Source: Stratiolaelaps scimitus
Lineage: Eukaryota > Arthropoda > Arachnida > Mesostigmata > Laelapidae
Reading direction: 5' to 3'
Assembly (NCBI GenBank): GCA_019614645.1
Contig: JABWDB010000006.1
Coordinates: 8,494,001 to 8,558,000, forward strand
Length of the DNA stretch: 64,000 bases
Shown here one piece after another: positions 1 through 10,697 of the stretch. The notes under the pieces were generated by a model. That model saw only the letters and a list, made by a program, of their open reading frames with translations. It searched no databases and was not told the origin of the DNA. Positions within the stretch are counted from its first letter, which is position 1, and each line of letters starts with the position of its first letter. A program made the translations under genes and the position numbers.

Positions 1-1470
1 TCCCATCTCACTCCCTCCTGGCCTGATTCACGGCTCGGGCAGTGCGGGTTTGCGCGATCTCGGACCGTCTCGTTGCCTCGCTGGTAGCTGCAGGACCAGT
101 CGAGCGGAAGTGACTCAGGGACCCTCGAAGGAAACGCGCCGCGGACTTCCGCTGCGCGGGCGTCGAAAGCCGCCGCATAGCTGAGCACATTCGCGAGGCG
201 GCAGAAACAGGCCGGGAGTTGAGGCCAACCCCAAAGCCCAAAAATGGCTGCTCACGCACCGTCGTCGTTCGTCTCTCGACAATGAGGGGAGATCGTTTGC
301 GATCAGGAGTAGTGTAGTCTACATCGAGGGAGAATCACGTAGGGGATATGAATGCTTTGCTATGGGTTGTCCGCAACAAGAGTTGTTGGTCTTGTAACGG
401 AATATAAATAACACGAAGGCAATATCTATTTTGCAAATATAAAAACATAATCAACTGATGCGACGAAATTGCTCGGTGAAGATGTTTTCTGAGTTTAGAA
501 AGTGCGTTTAGAACGTTTATGCTACCCAGTATGTTAACGGCAGTAGCATAAGTAAGCTCCGCGCACACGATTCGCCTTGTTACCGACTAGTTAAGGGGTA
601 TCGGCTCAAATCAGACCGATCGGGGGTGTGGATTTTCCTTTTTACATGAACGAGTCTTGAAAAATGTTAGACGAAACGAATGCTGGCCAGCGCGCCAACT
701 CCGATAACGATAACAAGGTGTTGTTATATATATCTGTAAGGCCGATTATTTAAAGCATTATATGATGAGGACTTATTAGTCGTCGCCTATATATTTGTTG
801 TCGATTTCGCTTGCTTTCGTATGCCATGTAACTGACTATTTAGCATCGAATTGCTGTTTCGTTTTTCGCTTTTCTTCGTTTAGTATTTAAGATTTGAAAA
901 GGGGCACCTCGGACAAACTTGACCGCAAAAGACACTTATGCCTTATTTGATTCTTCAATTTAGAAGGATATTCATTCATAGAATAGTACACCCTCTCGGG
1001 TCGGATACCAGAGTGTGTCAGCTGTGTGCTATGCAAAATCGTCACTGGCTGGAAATCTGATCCATAGAAGGGTTTTAGCTTAAGCGTGTATCCAATGTCA
1101 GATGACATCTATTCGAGAGATGAATGCACAACGAGAAGCTGTCAGATAATCGTGAGCATCGATTTCAACTAATATTTTGCCCTCATATGCATACGGAACT
1201 GTTGAGTATTGCTTTTCATAAATCGCTTGATCACTGGTAAAATCGTCGCATAATATTGTGTGTGATAAGATCGTTGACAAGTCGAGGCTGTATTTTGGCC
1301 ATGACCATGTAGCGCTGCCGGACGCAAATAATAAAACAAATTTTTTGCCGTTCTCAAATCAATTCTTTTTTCATCTTTAGGTCGCATTGGCATCTTTTTT
1401 TGTTCAACACAAATTTCGAAACCAATAGCATCCAAGATAGCTATCATCTCATTATATATAATATCTCAAA
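1..1470. other. Non-coding stretch, no gene seen
   Basis: The first 300 bases are fairly GC-rich and the rest is AT-rich. Only short open frames occur, and none has a recognisable domain. No tRNA-like or transposon-like motif was found. Confidence 0.6.
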
Positions 1471-1471
1471 T

Positions 1472-1507
<36 letters not shown>

Positions 1508-1510
1508 TAT
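1472..1510. repeat. (TA)n microsatellite
   Basis: An almost uninterrupted TA dinucleotide tract with one G interruption near 1489. Confidence 0.95.
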
Positions 1511-3059
1511 AAATAGCATTTTTGAGATAATAGGTTTAATGATAGGTTTCAGTTTATTTCGGGAACACGCTAACCATTTGCTATAAATTCAATAAGTTAT
1601 GAGAAAGGAAATTGGACAACTCAGTGTTGGTCAGCTGCGTTTTTGACCCAAATCGACAGATTTATCTCGGGTGACTTTTGAGACCTTCCGCGGCGCACGA
1701 AGTCGGCCCAGTACTCCGTGGGACTTCTGCCCCATAGCAGATACCGGTGCCCTGAGGCGAGGTCTCGGACTCCGACTTATCACAGAGCAAGTTTCCACTG
1801 TAGATATGTAGAGGCCAAGTGTGACTTGGTTTCCAGCTCTAAGAAAAGATATCGCTTAGCAACGACGGGTGCGCTTTATAACTTTGACTAAGACTGCATT
1901 AGCTCTATTATGATTACTGTTGCTATTATTATTATTAGTATTATTATTATTAGTATGTCGGGCTTCACGATAACGCTTTCCAACCGAAACGGTATACAAC
2001 TATTCTTCAACATACCATTACAAAGTCGTACACATGTGTCGCCTTGATCTTAAATTCACTACTCTCTCAAAAAAAAGATCTTAACTAGCTATAATGCTGT
2101 ATTGATTAATGTTACTAATTTATAGCAAAGCCTCTACGGGTTTTGGTTAGTAGCATGGCTGATGCCCGAAACGATTCTTAGGATGTCAACTTCGCCATCG
2201 TCTGCAATGATATATTTGCTTTCAATAAAGGTAAATGTACCCATTTGCTTATTAAGCTACTTGCTGTTTATGGAGGAAGATTCCGTTCGATAACTCCGTC
2301 ACCCCATAAATCTTCTTGGAACCTGAAATATTCAAGGTTCAAATACAGCCATTACAACATTCAGCGTTCTGGTATTCGCGCCATTTCGAATGTGCGAGAC
2401 TCGCGCAACGGACAATTGGACTTCTAGTACATCATCACCGCTTAAAGCAAATCCGATGGGTAAGTAGAAGCAGAGATACGCGCACATCCTGTACATTATC
2501 GGATTTAGCCGGGACACCGGTGTTTACCGGTGGTTTTGTCGGTGTTTACCGACAGCTAAACAGCTATTTGTTAGAAGGAAAGAAACACGGGCTAGAAATA
2601 GCAGATTCATTTGAATTCGTTTGACTCGATTGCTTATGCAGACGCAAATCGCACGAAGGGCTCCGAAATAGACGAACGCTAATTCGTATTATCAAGTGCA
2701 ATGTCATCATAATACCTACCGCATCCATATGCGACGCAACGAGAACGAAAGCCTGAGAGAAAGGTCTCCTCTGAGTTACTTTTTTTGTATCCTCGGACGC
2801 GGTAGACGCCAATGAACTATTATAATAACTGCAGGAGAAGAGAAGCAGTGCACACTGCACGCGAACCTGGCCGACTCCGCGAGGCAAGTGCCTGCCACAG
2901 TCCACTATGCCTGATCCTAGCGGAGTCGCTGTCGGTTGTCGTGAATGAGACCGACATCGGCTCGATGAAAAAAAGGCCGCAGGGAAAAACACGAACGAAC
3001 CATACATAGGTTGCTCCGTAGTGAGCTCCGGCTAGGAGCAACGGGCTAAGGGCTCCTCT
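1511..3059. other. Non-coding stretch with an (ATT)n tract
   Basis: AT-rich DNA with an interrupted ATT trinucleotide tract at about 1924-1952. The open frames at 2245-2427 and 2564-3007 have no recognisable domain. Base composition rises towards GC after about 2800. Confidence 0.55.
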
Positions 3060-3965
3060 CTCGATCGTCCGATTTCGTTCATGTCCGCTCTCAGAGCGCG
3101 CGCGCAGTCTCGCGCCGTCGAGCGTCCCCGTGACTGCCGTTCATCTCTCGTTCCGCGGGCTTCTGGATTCTCGATAAGGAGCAGCACAGGCGGCCGGCCG
3201 GCCGGCCGGCCGATTCCTCCCGCGCTGACGCTGGCGGGCGCCGCGGCATCAGCGGCGCAGCGTTCGCAATATATTTTTATTAATAATCCCTCAGGAGAAT
3301 TCCGTCTTTTTCACCTCTCCCTGGCCTCTTCCTGGGTCCCTACAGTCTCTGCCCACACAGACACGCACGTACCATGCTCTCTCTCTCTCTCGTTCTCGCA
3401 CTATGCCTTCTGTTACCTATGCTTGCTAGTGTGCTATTTGCTGCTACCGATGATGGTGGTGGTGGTGGTTGCTCCACCTCCTCCTCCTCTGCCTCCACCG
3501 CTGTTTCTAGCCAGCCTTCTACACTCGTGTGATATTACTGCCATCGTTTCATCCGTGCTCCCGGCTTTTCATCCACGCCCAGCCCCGTACTCGCGCGTAG
3601 CGCCCCCTTGCCACCCCCAATCTCGCGCGCTCCTCAAGCCACTCCCTGCGTAGCCATGGGTCCGTACTCGGCTTGCACGCGGGTGGCCTCGATGGCAAGC
3701 TGGCAGGCGACCAGGCGAACGAGCCAACGAAGCAACGAACGCGCTACAGCTCGATCAGACCTAGACGTCCTCTCTCTCTCTCTCTCTTCTCGCTGTGTCC
3801 TGCGATCCTTCTCGTTTTTCTCCTGGCTCCGGTACTGGCTGCCTGCCACTACGGCGCGCGCTCCATCGCCGCCTGTGCGACTCAGACAGCAGCAGCCGCC
3901 ATCGGCTACGCCACCAGTCGTTCGCGCTGCCAGGGCGATATCTGTTCTCGCTGATAAGAGCTAAA
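3060..3965. other. GC-rich, CT-rich patch (possible promoter or leader region)
   Basis: GC-rich sequence with many CpG dinucleotides, CT runs (3380-3392 and 3771-3788) and a GGT/CCT tract near 3455-3495. A frame of 190 codons (3081-3653) is open, but it mostly translates simple repeats into poly-Val and poly-Pro and overlaps open frames in other phases. It is therefore more likely non-coding. A regulatory role is inference from composition only. Confidence 0.35.
3190..3212. repeat. (CCGG)n short tandem repeat
   Basis: About five tandem GGCC/CCGG units, fully palindromic and CpG-rich, inside the GC-rich patch. Confidence 0.9.
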
Positions 3966-4377
3966 GGTCTTCGGGGAATTTAGGGACATAATTTAATGAA
4001 TTCACCGTCAGCAATGTCGTTGTTGTTGTCGATGGCGGAGGTGGCGGCATCGCTGTTGTCGTTGTCGCGGCGACGTCTGCTGGATCGGTGCGGGCAACAG
4101 TCCTTCGCCGGTGGCAAACGCGGACACACGCAGTTTCTGCTTCTGCGTTCTCCTATGTTGCTGTTGTTCCTTTAAATGAATAAAAGGATCTTGATGACGG
4201 CAGCAGTGGCTAATGGCTGAAGGGTTGTGTTCGCATCTTCACTACTAGCGCCCGTTTTAACGTATGATTTTGAGATTTACCGGCTGATCCCGATGCGAGT
4301 CTGAAGTTTCGGACGATGGGCTACCACGCGTTAAGTCGGTGTTACCCGAACATGATCAGAGAATGTTTACGAGTTCA
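3966..4377. other. Non-coding stretch
   Basis: Contains a short GTT/GTC-rich segment near 4018-4070. No gene or repeat family was recognised. Confidence 0.5.
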
Positions 4378-4409
4378 ACTATATATATATATATATATAT
4401 ACTATATAT

Positions 4410-4444
<35 letters not shown>
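4378..4444. repeat. (AT)n microsatellite
   Basis: TA/AT dinucleotide tract of about 65 bases with two short interruptions. It abuts the left end of the mariner remnant. Mariner elements insert at TA, so such a tract is a ready target. Confidence 0.95.
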
Positions 4445-4445
<1 letters not shown>

Positions 4446-4446
<1 letters not shown>

Positions 4447-5260
4447 TAGGCCGATAAGTAATGATCGTGATCTTTGAAGTTATGTAGTTTCACTAAATTA
4501 AACGCTATGGGTGTGAAATATGACGACTTTGTTCCAATCATTTCCATTAGCTCATTAACTATAGTCTATATGCAAAAAGGTGCAACAGTAGGAAAGTCTG
4601 TATTAATACATGAACTCAATGAATGATGCCATTCACACCCCTCTCACTTGTACTTGCTCGGAAAACAAAGCGGAGTTTTTTGTACAAAATCTTTACGGGA
4701 AATCAAAAATTGATATTCTGTGGATAATTATAAAATGGGTAATTTCCAACGCCCAAAAAGTGGTCATTAGACACAGGATCAATGGCCATGAGGTAATGGT
4801 GCGCATTTGGTAGGATCAGAGGGCTCTTTCATGAATTGCTCGCACGTGGCAATGGAACGGCCAACGGAGACCTTTCCACACAAGACAACTTAGCAAACGA
4901 AGCCCGGAAAATTAACGGGGGGAGGTCGGCGGCAGGTGGTATTGCAACATGATAACGCTGGGGTTCATGTTCATGCTTTAGCGACCCGCCGTACTATAAA
5001 CAATCTTGGCGGAGAAATTCTGCCGGATTCGGCTTACACCTCACATATTGCTCCATTAGATTACTGCCTATTCAGATCCATTGAGAACGGCCTACGGAGG
5101 GAAGCACTTCGAGACAGAGAAGTAGAGGTCCAAAATTGGCTGGATGGGTGAATTGACAATTCGAAATGTATTCAAAGCGAGTAAAAAAACGATTATTACC
5201 GATTGTCAATTTGTATATTATACATTAAAGCGTAGTTTACTTACTTCTAATCAGATGGGA
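4446..5260 (+). mobile_element. Degenerate mariner (Tc1/mariner superfamily) DNA transposon
   Basis: The left edge begins TTAGGCCGATAAGTAATGATC directly after a TA tract, which resembles mariner terminal inverted repeats. The right edge is less clear: a partial complementary stretch with TTACTTA lies at about 5234-5250. The inside holds a broken transposase matching the mariner C-terminal half. The element is about 0.8 kb, against about 1.3 kb for complete mariners, and most of the N-terminal DNA-binding half is missing, so it is internally deleted. Frameshifts and stops show it is non-autonomous and old. The transposase identity is solid; the exact ends are inferred. Confidence 0.85.
4718..5160 (+). 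pseudogene. Mariner transposase, C-terminal half, frameshifted
   Basis: Three frames must be joined to follow the protein. The first (about 4718-4812) reads KWVISNAQK and then GHEVMVRIW, followed by a stop and the residues DQRG, as in the DEKW...IWWDQ region of mariner transposases. The second (about 4817-4950) reads LFHELLARG and then NGDL, matching the YYELL..G block. The third (4936-5151) carries LQHDNAG (second catalytic Asp) and IAPLDYCLF (third catalytic Asp), then RSIENGLRR and NWLDG before a stop. Spacing between these two Asp residues is 35 residues rather than the mariner D34D value, consistent with one inserted codon. The first catalytic Asp of the DEKW motif is lost (IIIKW is seen). 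It cannot make an active enzyme. Confidence 0.88.
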
Positions 5261-6482
5261 CCGTCCAGGATTTATTGTTTAGGCAAAACAGTCTAAATCG
5301 TTACAGATACCCCTGAAACTGTAAACGCATACAATAACACGTGGATGAGGTAATGAAATCTATTCGAATGGCAAATCCAATGGAAGTATTCCAGGAATAT
5401 CCATCCAGCGGGGTCCTCTTCAGGCTGCCTGGTCCTGTACAGCCAGCTTGGTAGCGATCCGATGAGGCTAATAATATTTCTCTGGCGAGGGTCTGAAGTA
5501 ATTGCATTTCTACGTGTCCACCCTAAGGACTTTAGCAGGTTTAAACGAGCTCTGGCGACCGACACCACTCAGGAAAAAAGTTCAAATTTTCGCAAAAATC
5601 TCAATACGGCTCTTCGCACGCATTAGTCAGGGGCAATATATGAGCGTAAAACGCACTGCAGACGTTATGACTAAAATGTATATTTAACATGTCAAATGTG
5701 GGTGGCTATCCCATCAACGTTTGTCCCTATCCTACCAGAACTAAAATCGAGCTTAGAACGCACGATCTCAATTGAAATATCCCCTTGAAGCACGCTAATC
5801 TGTGCCTGCTCTGAGGATTGTGAGCAGGAATATACGCGCCTGAGCCGCACACATCGAAGGCCATGGTCTTTTTTAAAAGATATTTTGTCTCATAGGGACA
5901 ATATGTACTGGACACACTCAAGCGTACTTCAACGAAATATAGATGACGAATTACATTTCCTATTTGCGCAGAATGTCTAAATCGATTTGAAATTTGTCAC
6001 GCACGACAACGGCATAAGCATTGATCTCATCCTCTTTCAGGAGTGCTAAAATAGCCGACAGACGGTACAAACAGTAACGCCGAATTAGGTCTATCTATAA
6101 TACAACAAACAACACATTGTGACTTTTCAAGTATGTGGAACTGCTTTAGATAACGGCCGTGTCGAATAGACTAAGAGTGAAGACAGCATTATCAGTTTAC
6201 TGTTGGATGGTCGTGATATGAAACGATTGCAAATCGAAATTGCCCTTCAAAGTGTTCTGGTAGCCGGATGTGTGAGGCGAATATTGTCAACGCGTGGTTA
6301 ACGCATGAAGGATTACGCCATCAGGGATGGTTTGGAATCAAAGGCTAAATTGGTGGTAAACTAGTGGCTGTTATTTGTCGCTAATTAAGGAGGAAGATCG
6401 TTCTTCACTAGTTAGACAAATCGGATTAGACAATCATATCGATTATTCGAAATATTCCAGCATATTTTCGCTAATACTATTG
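5261..6482. other. Non-coding stretch
   Basis: Only short open frames are present. The minus-strand frame at 5293-5568 (91 codons) has no domain I recognise. No RNA gene or repeat family was identified. Confidence 0.5.
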
Positions 6483-6483
6483 T

Positions 6484-6502
6484 ACATATATATATATATA
6501 TA
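6484..6502. repeat. (TA)n microsatellite
   Basis: Short TA dinucleotide tract. Confidence 0.9.
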
Positions 6503-7725
6503 ATTCCTCGCAATTGGTTCAATTAATCTTAATGTATAGTAATTGTTGATCTTATTCGTTTAGTCGCCGTTCACTACATTTGTCTTCCTCTATCGAGCAC
6601 TCCTACGCACACCTGGCTGGTGATTTTGCCAGCGCATAGGCATTAACTAGCGGCACGGGAACAATTAGCTTAAGCTTTAATAGAAGAACAACAGGAGGCC
6701 GGTGATAGAATGGTCGATACCCCACTACAAGGTTGCTACCCGACGATTGGCTCGTTGTCCACTGATTGTGTCGCACGGATGCACGTGTATAGAATGGTGA
6801 CATTATACATTGGCGAGTTGTAACAGAGCGAGGAAAGATCGGTAGAGCCAGTCGTTGTGCCGCCCCCCCACTTGGGCCTGCTACCATGAGGCCGTCAGCA
6901 AGCAAGGGCCACTCCTGAAGCCAGCCGCAGACAGACGATCCAGGTTCGTCCCACCGCCCCAGCCACCGAGCTGCGCCTCTTCCTCGCCCACTTGTATCTA
7001 TATATGTATATGACTGAGTGGGGCAGAATGCGAGAGGAAGAGAGAGAGATAGGGGGGACAGCCAAGCAGGAAAACCTTTTCGTCGATGGTCCATCGGTGG
7101 TCCATAATTAAGCGAAACCTCCGTTAGCGTTGTTAATACGATAAGTAACGCTGGTGAAGGCATATCACAAGAAAGTAGCTATAGGATGTAAGGCAAGCAG
7201 TAAGTACGGCGACGATGGCGGCGGCCCCCCTAGCCGCCCCACATCCCGGGCTGATCTGCGCTCCGAAAGGAAGCTCGTTCCATTTCCTCAACGCCCATTA
7301 CGCTGGCCACCTACGAACAGTGTGTATTCCCCCTCTTGCTTTGTTCAGCATTGCCTTTTCAGACAGACGACGGTGGCCGATAAAAGGCGATCGGTCACGG
7401 GAAACAGGCTACCGCGGCCTTCTTTCGGCCTGCGCTAGTGAATGGCGCCTATGGCCTGCCCTCGCTACAACACTCTGTGGAATGTGCTGCGGGCTCGGCG
7501 GCTTTGTAACGTTCCGAGCTATAATGAGGGTTGTAGTGGTGACGGTGGCATAGCATAGGCGATTAAATCACCCGTGTAGCGCTCAGGTTTGCATTAGTTG
7601 TATTAGATATGTGTATGTGTTCGAAGTCAGTGTGGTTCGTGTCTGATGGCGGGTTGAATAAAGAGTTGATTGTTCGGAAAGCTTGGATTCATTGAATGGC
7701 TCAAATACAATACGATACAGTACTT
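6503..7725. other. Non-coding stretch with GC-rich patch 6830-7560
   Basis: The central part is GC-rich and purine/pyrimidine biased (GAGAG run at 7031-7049). A minus-strand frame of 186 codons (6603-7163) and plus-strand frames at 7154-7553 are open but have no domain and overlap one another in a stop-poor segment. A coding role is not supported. Confidence 0.45.
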
Positions 7726-7790
7726 GGTTTAATGACGGAACTGCAGTGGCTAACGCTTAAGTTCTCGTTAAATAATAGGGTAAATGAGAG
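7726..7790 (-). repeat. LINE/SINE shared 3' tail, copy a
   Basis: On the minus strand this copy runs GAGAACTTAAGCGTTA, then CTGCAGTTCCG, then TCATTAAACC. It matches copy g (50353-50420) over about 65 bases, including an upstream block that reads AATAGGGT on the plus strand. It lies downstream, on the minus strand, of the minus-oriented reverse transcriptase fragment at 8430-8763, so it may be the 3' end of that LINE copy. Confidence 0.65.
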
Positions 7791-8299
7791 TGTGAATAAT
7801 GTGTTGAACGATTCGAGCATCGTTGATTGAACTATACACGTTGCGCTGTAAACACTGAAAATATCACAGTATGCAATCAGTATTGGAACATATCACTGTA
7901 TGCAACAAACATTGCTAACGAAGCTGAGAAGCTCGACACGTTACATTTTGGTCAGAACGGCAGCATCTCAATCGTAACTCTTTGACCAATTGAAAATGAC
8001 GATGCGATTCACGAATTGAACGAATCTCCGGAGCGAGCTCGAGATTTTTCGTAGTCGGTGGGTTAGGTTAGGTCTACTAGATTCGCTGGTGACGAAGGGA
8101 ACTGAGGACGTGGTAGGGTGGCGGCTGAAACGGCCAGTGGCGGCTAGTAGTGATGGGAAAGGCGACCTCAAGCGGGATAAGACTTTCGCAGTCTTAAATG
8201 CAGGGGAAGACCCATGTGGGCTATACATTTTATCACCATCTTGCGGCATCATTTTGGATTATCTGAGCTCTGCATGTTATTGTCAGGTAACTAGGGCTC
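7791..8299. other. Non-coding stretch between LINE pieces
   Basis: No reading frame with a recognisable domain. If the flanking reverse transcriptase and tail segments belong to one LINE, this would be its decayed 3' part. Two tandem TTAGG-like units occur at about 8062-8073, too few to count as a telomeric array. Confidence 0.4.
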
Positions 8300-8430
8300 G
8301 AAACGGGAAGCACAGAGCAAATGGTTAAAGGCAGCCCAGTTTCCCAACTGGCATCTGCGCATCTATGGCAAGAGATCACCCATAAAATTGAAGCTGGGGA
8401 GGTCTGTCTTGGTGTATTTTTGGATGTCAA
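8300..8430 (+). pseudogene. Non-LTR reverse transcriptase fragment (plus orientation)
   Basis: The plus-strand frame reads QLASAHLWQEIT, then AGEVCLGVFLDVK. This matches the LINE reverse transcriptase segment that leads into the first catalytic motif (usually ..VFLDxxKAFD..). The same block is recognisable in the 48.4-49.1 kb remnant as ALAHLWLEI followed by VFLDDVDAAF. The match stops right after FLDVK at about 8430, where the sequence switches to an opposite-strand piece of the same domain. Truncated and non-functional. Confidence 0.72.
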
Positions 8431-8763
8431 GGTGCCTGTCGAGTCTTCTAGTCACCAATTTCTCAAAGAGCTTAGGCAAGAAGCCGAGGAGAGAGATGGG
8501 GTGGGAATTGGTAACCCCGGTTCGCCCATCTTTAGTCCACCTCAGATTTCCTCTGCCACAAGATAACAAATAAACTTCCATAGTCTAGAAGCGTCACCCT
8601 TCATCGACAGGAACCCGCTCTTGTAGAACGCGGTCCTTTTGAACTGCAGAGCCGTCCCGTATATTCGAAGACTGCTGTGATAAGCTGCCTTAGATTGCTG
8701 TCTGCTAACTCTTAGATGCCTCTTGTAAAGTTTGTTAACGTTGCTTCGGAACCGACAAATCAA
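8430..8763 (-). pseudogene. Non-LTR reverse transcriptase N-terminal fragment (minus orientation)
   Basis: The minus-strand frame at 8363-8581 reads HPISLLGFLPKLFEKLVTRRL, typical of the (N)YRPISLL..xSKLFEKLV motif at the start of jockey/CR1-type reverse transcriptases. A second minus frame (8542-8763) just upstream contains LYKRHLRVSRQQSKAAY and LWKFI, resembling the linker between endonuclease and reverse transcriptase in these LINEs. The frames are not continuous. The fragment ends at about 8430, facing the plus-strand fragment. Superfamily placement is by motif only. Confidence 0.75.
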
Positions 8764-8976
8764 TCAAGTGTCCGGGAATGGGCACGTGTCCCTATTGATG
8801 AGACACTGATAGCCTTTTGAAGAGAAGGACATTGTGTACTCTTCACAAGGTTGTGTGTCAAGGACGTTTACATTATCGCCACCTAATAATATTAGACAAG
8901 GGAGAGTTGAACCAGTGGGAGTAACATCATTGAGTACATCAAGCAGAGTGGTCCTGTGAGCAAAGTAAGGTAAATT
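8764..8976. other. Unassigned spacer between LINE pieces
   Basis: No motif recognised. It separates the reverse transcriptase fragment from tail copy b. Confidence 0.4.
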
Positions 8977-9030
8977 GGTTTATTGGTTTATTAAAGGAAC
9001 TGCAATCTTTATAATGTTTAAGTTCTCTTA
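8977..9030 (-). repeat. LINE/SINE shared 3' tail, copy b, with tandem terminal units
   Basis: On the minus strand: AGAACTTAAACATTATAAAG, then TGCAGTTCC, then TTTAATAAACCAATAAACC. The end repeats the unit AATAAACC twice, like the short tandem 3' tails of CR1/L2/jockey-type LINEs. It lies just downstream, on the minus strand, of the ORF1-like frame at 9163-9633. Confidence 0.68.
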
Positions 9031-9162
9031 TATGTCACTATGGCTGTAATAGAACCCGGCAATGTACCCCTAAAATTTCAGAGCCTTGGGGCTCGGGGGA
9101 ACCCGGGTTTAGCAGGTTTGTAAGTCCCACACTAGTCACTACGGCTGAGTGCCGCTTGTGTA

Positions 9163-9633
9163 TCATGCATTCTCGAAAATACCCACATTAAAGAAAACAG
9201 AAGCTAAAACACAGAAGCTAAAATTAGGAATACTATAACAAGCGTAATCTGTACTTTGTAGCCACGTTGTTGTGAAAAGTTTCCCTCCAACTCGTTCCTT
9301 TAGAACTTTACTCTTGACGGCTAACACGCCATAATCTTTTAGGACTGACTGGATTTCATCTTCTGTGAAGCCCCTGTTGACTCTTCTAATCCTGGTCCTG
9401 TTGTACGCAGGCGTCCGACATTGTGGTGCTATGGGAATATCGAGAGCGGTAGAATAACCCATCACCTTCTTTGCATCAGCGAGTGAATCAGTCCATAAAT
9501 CAATAACACCAAACCGAAATTTCGGCCTGAAATATGGATGCAACCTGAAGATTTTACCACACAGAGCCAAGAGATAACCTTGAAAAGGCCAATTAGATGA
9601 TGATTGAACATCATCAGTCAATTTGACGACCAA
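9163..9633 (-). pseudogene. Possible LINE ORF1-like fragment
   Basis: A 156-codon minus-strand open frame. The stretch TRIRRVNRGFTEDEIQSVL, followed by KSKVLKERVGG, resembles the RNA-recognition-like part of LINE ORF1 proteins (pattern R-x-hydrophobic-x-x-V/L-x-x-G-x-x-E-E-I-x-x-x-L). A second minus frame further upstream (to about 9760) includes RTARKIDKAGAQISAISEKG and may be its continuation in another phase. Its position just before a LINE-type 3' tail (8977-9030) supports the idea. The similarity is weak and no zinc knuckle is visible, so this is inference. Confidence 0.3.
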
Positions 9634-10483
9634 CGTGCAATAACGACACGGAAGAGATCCTTAGCGTTCCTTTCTCGCTAATCGCACTGATTTGAGCCCC
9701 TGCCTTATCGATTTTTCTCGCTGTACGCATGCTGACCACCTGGTCCAACCTTCAGTGGAGTCTCTGGTCACTATATCACCATCGCCGCTAGGGGTTTTCC
9801 CGTTCAGATTTGCCATAGCGTATACGTTGTCTTTGGCGCCGCTGAGGTCCTGCGCCAGTTGGTGAGGAAACGAGGGGCATAGACCTAATACGGTCCGCTA
9901 ACTTATTTACACCTTTTCTTTATTTTTCCTTACTTCTCCGCAAGGGTTGCCAGAGGTTGAACTATCTACGCCTCTGCTACGTAGTTGGCAACCCTACGGA
10001 CCGGGTTGCCGGTCCTTTGTACAGTCGTGCGAGAGATCGATCAATTGTGCGACTCGATCCAGCGAGGGATTGGACTCCCACAAATTTCTAGGTCCAGCAC
10101 GCTCGGATGTGGCACTTCAAGGATTGATTGGCACGCACGGATTGATCCTACAGGCAGCAATATTGTACTTATCAATCCAGAGCCAGCAAAAAACACCAGT
10201 TTCCTAGGAGCACAGAACTTGTCAAGTCTTTTGTAGAACGCCAGATCTTTTAAGGCGACCTAAAGCTGACCTAACGACACGGGGTGAGGGGTAGGCAGTG
10301 TGCGCCTATACGAGCGACCAGATCACCGAAACGGTTGGCAGGACAGTCAGTAAATTCGCACATTTGTCAAATGTATTAATAGAGATATACTTTGAAAATA
10401 TAGAGCTGGGTTTAATTATTCCCCCTCGGTCAATATAAAGGACATCTGCTAAGGTAAAGATAAAGCTTTAGTGGTAAGGAAGA
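9634..10483. other. Non-coding stretch
   Basis: Parts up to about 9870 may belong to the LINE debris. The plus-strand frames at 9947-10236 have no recognisable domain. Confidence 0.45.
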
Positions 10484-10697
10484 AACTAGGGCCAAGAATT
10501 GAACTATAATATAAAAAACGTATCTTAATGGTCATCATAATTGACAGGATATTCAGGATAGGATATGTACCGACTTCATGGCAGCTTATCCTATATTCTT
10601 ATCATCCTTATCAATCCGCGACTCCTTATCATCCTGTCAATTATGATGACCATTAAGGTGAGTATTTTATATTAGAATTCAATTTATTTCCCTAGTT
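10484..10697. mobile_element. Fold-back (MITE-like) element with long inverted repeats
   Basis: A perfect 27-bp inverted repeat pairs 10524-10550 with 10631-10657 (left arm begins CTTAATGGTCATCATAATTG). Imperfect pairing continues outwards through AATTGAA..TAATATAAAA and AACTAGGG to about 10484 and 10697. The interior also has partly complementary GGATA/TATCC repeats. The whole unit of about 214 bp can fold into one hairpin and contains no coding frame. This is typical of non-autonomous fold-back or MITE elements; no parent transposon can be named. Confidence 0.8.

Noticed and set aside
6603..7163. A 186-codon minus frame
   Set aside because: Translates GA/CT runs, has no domain, and lies in a stop-poor patch.
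8060..8075. TTAGG telomere-like repeat
   Set aside because: Only two units are present, here and similarly near 22560, far too few for a telomeric array.
8300..8763. Twin-priming 5' inversion of a LINE
   Set aside because: In twin priming the 5' sides of the two pieces meet at the junction; here the 3' sides meet.
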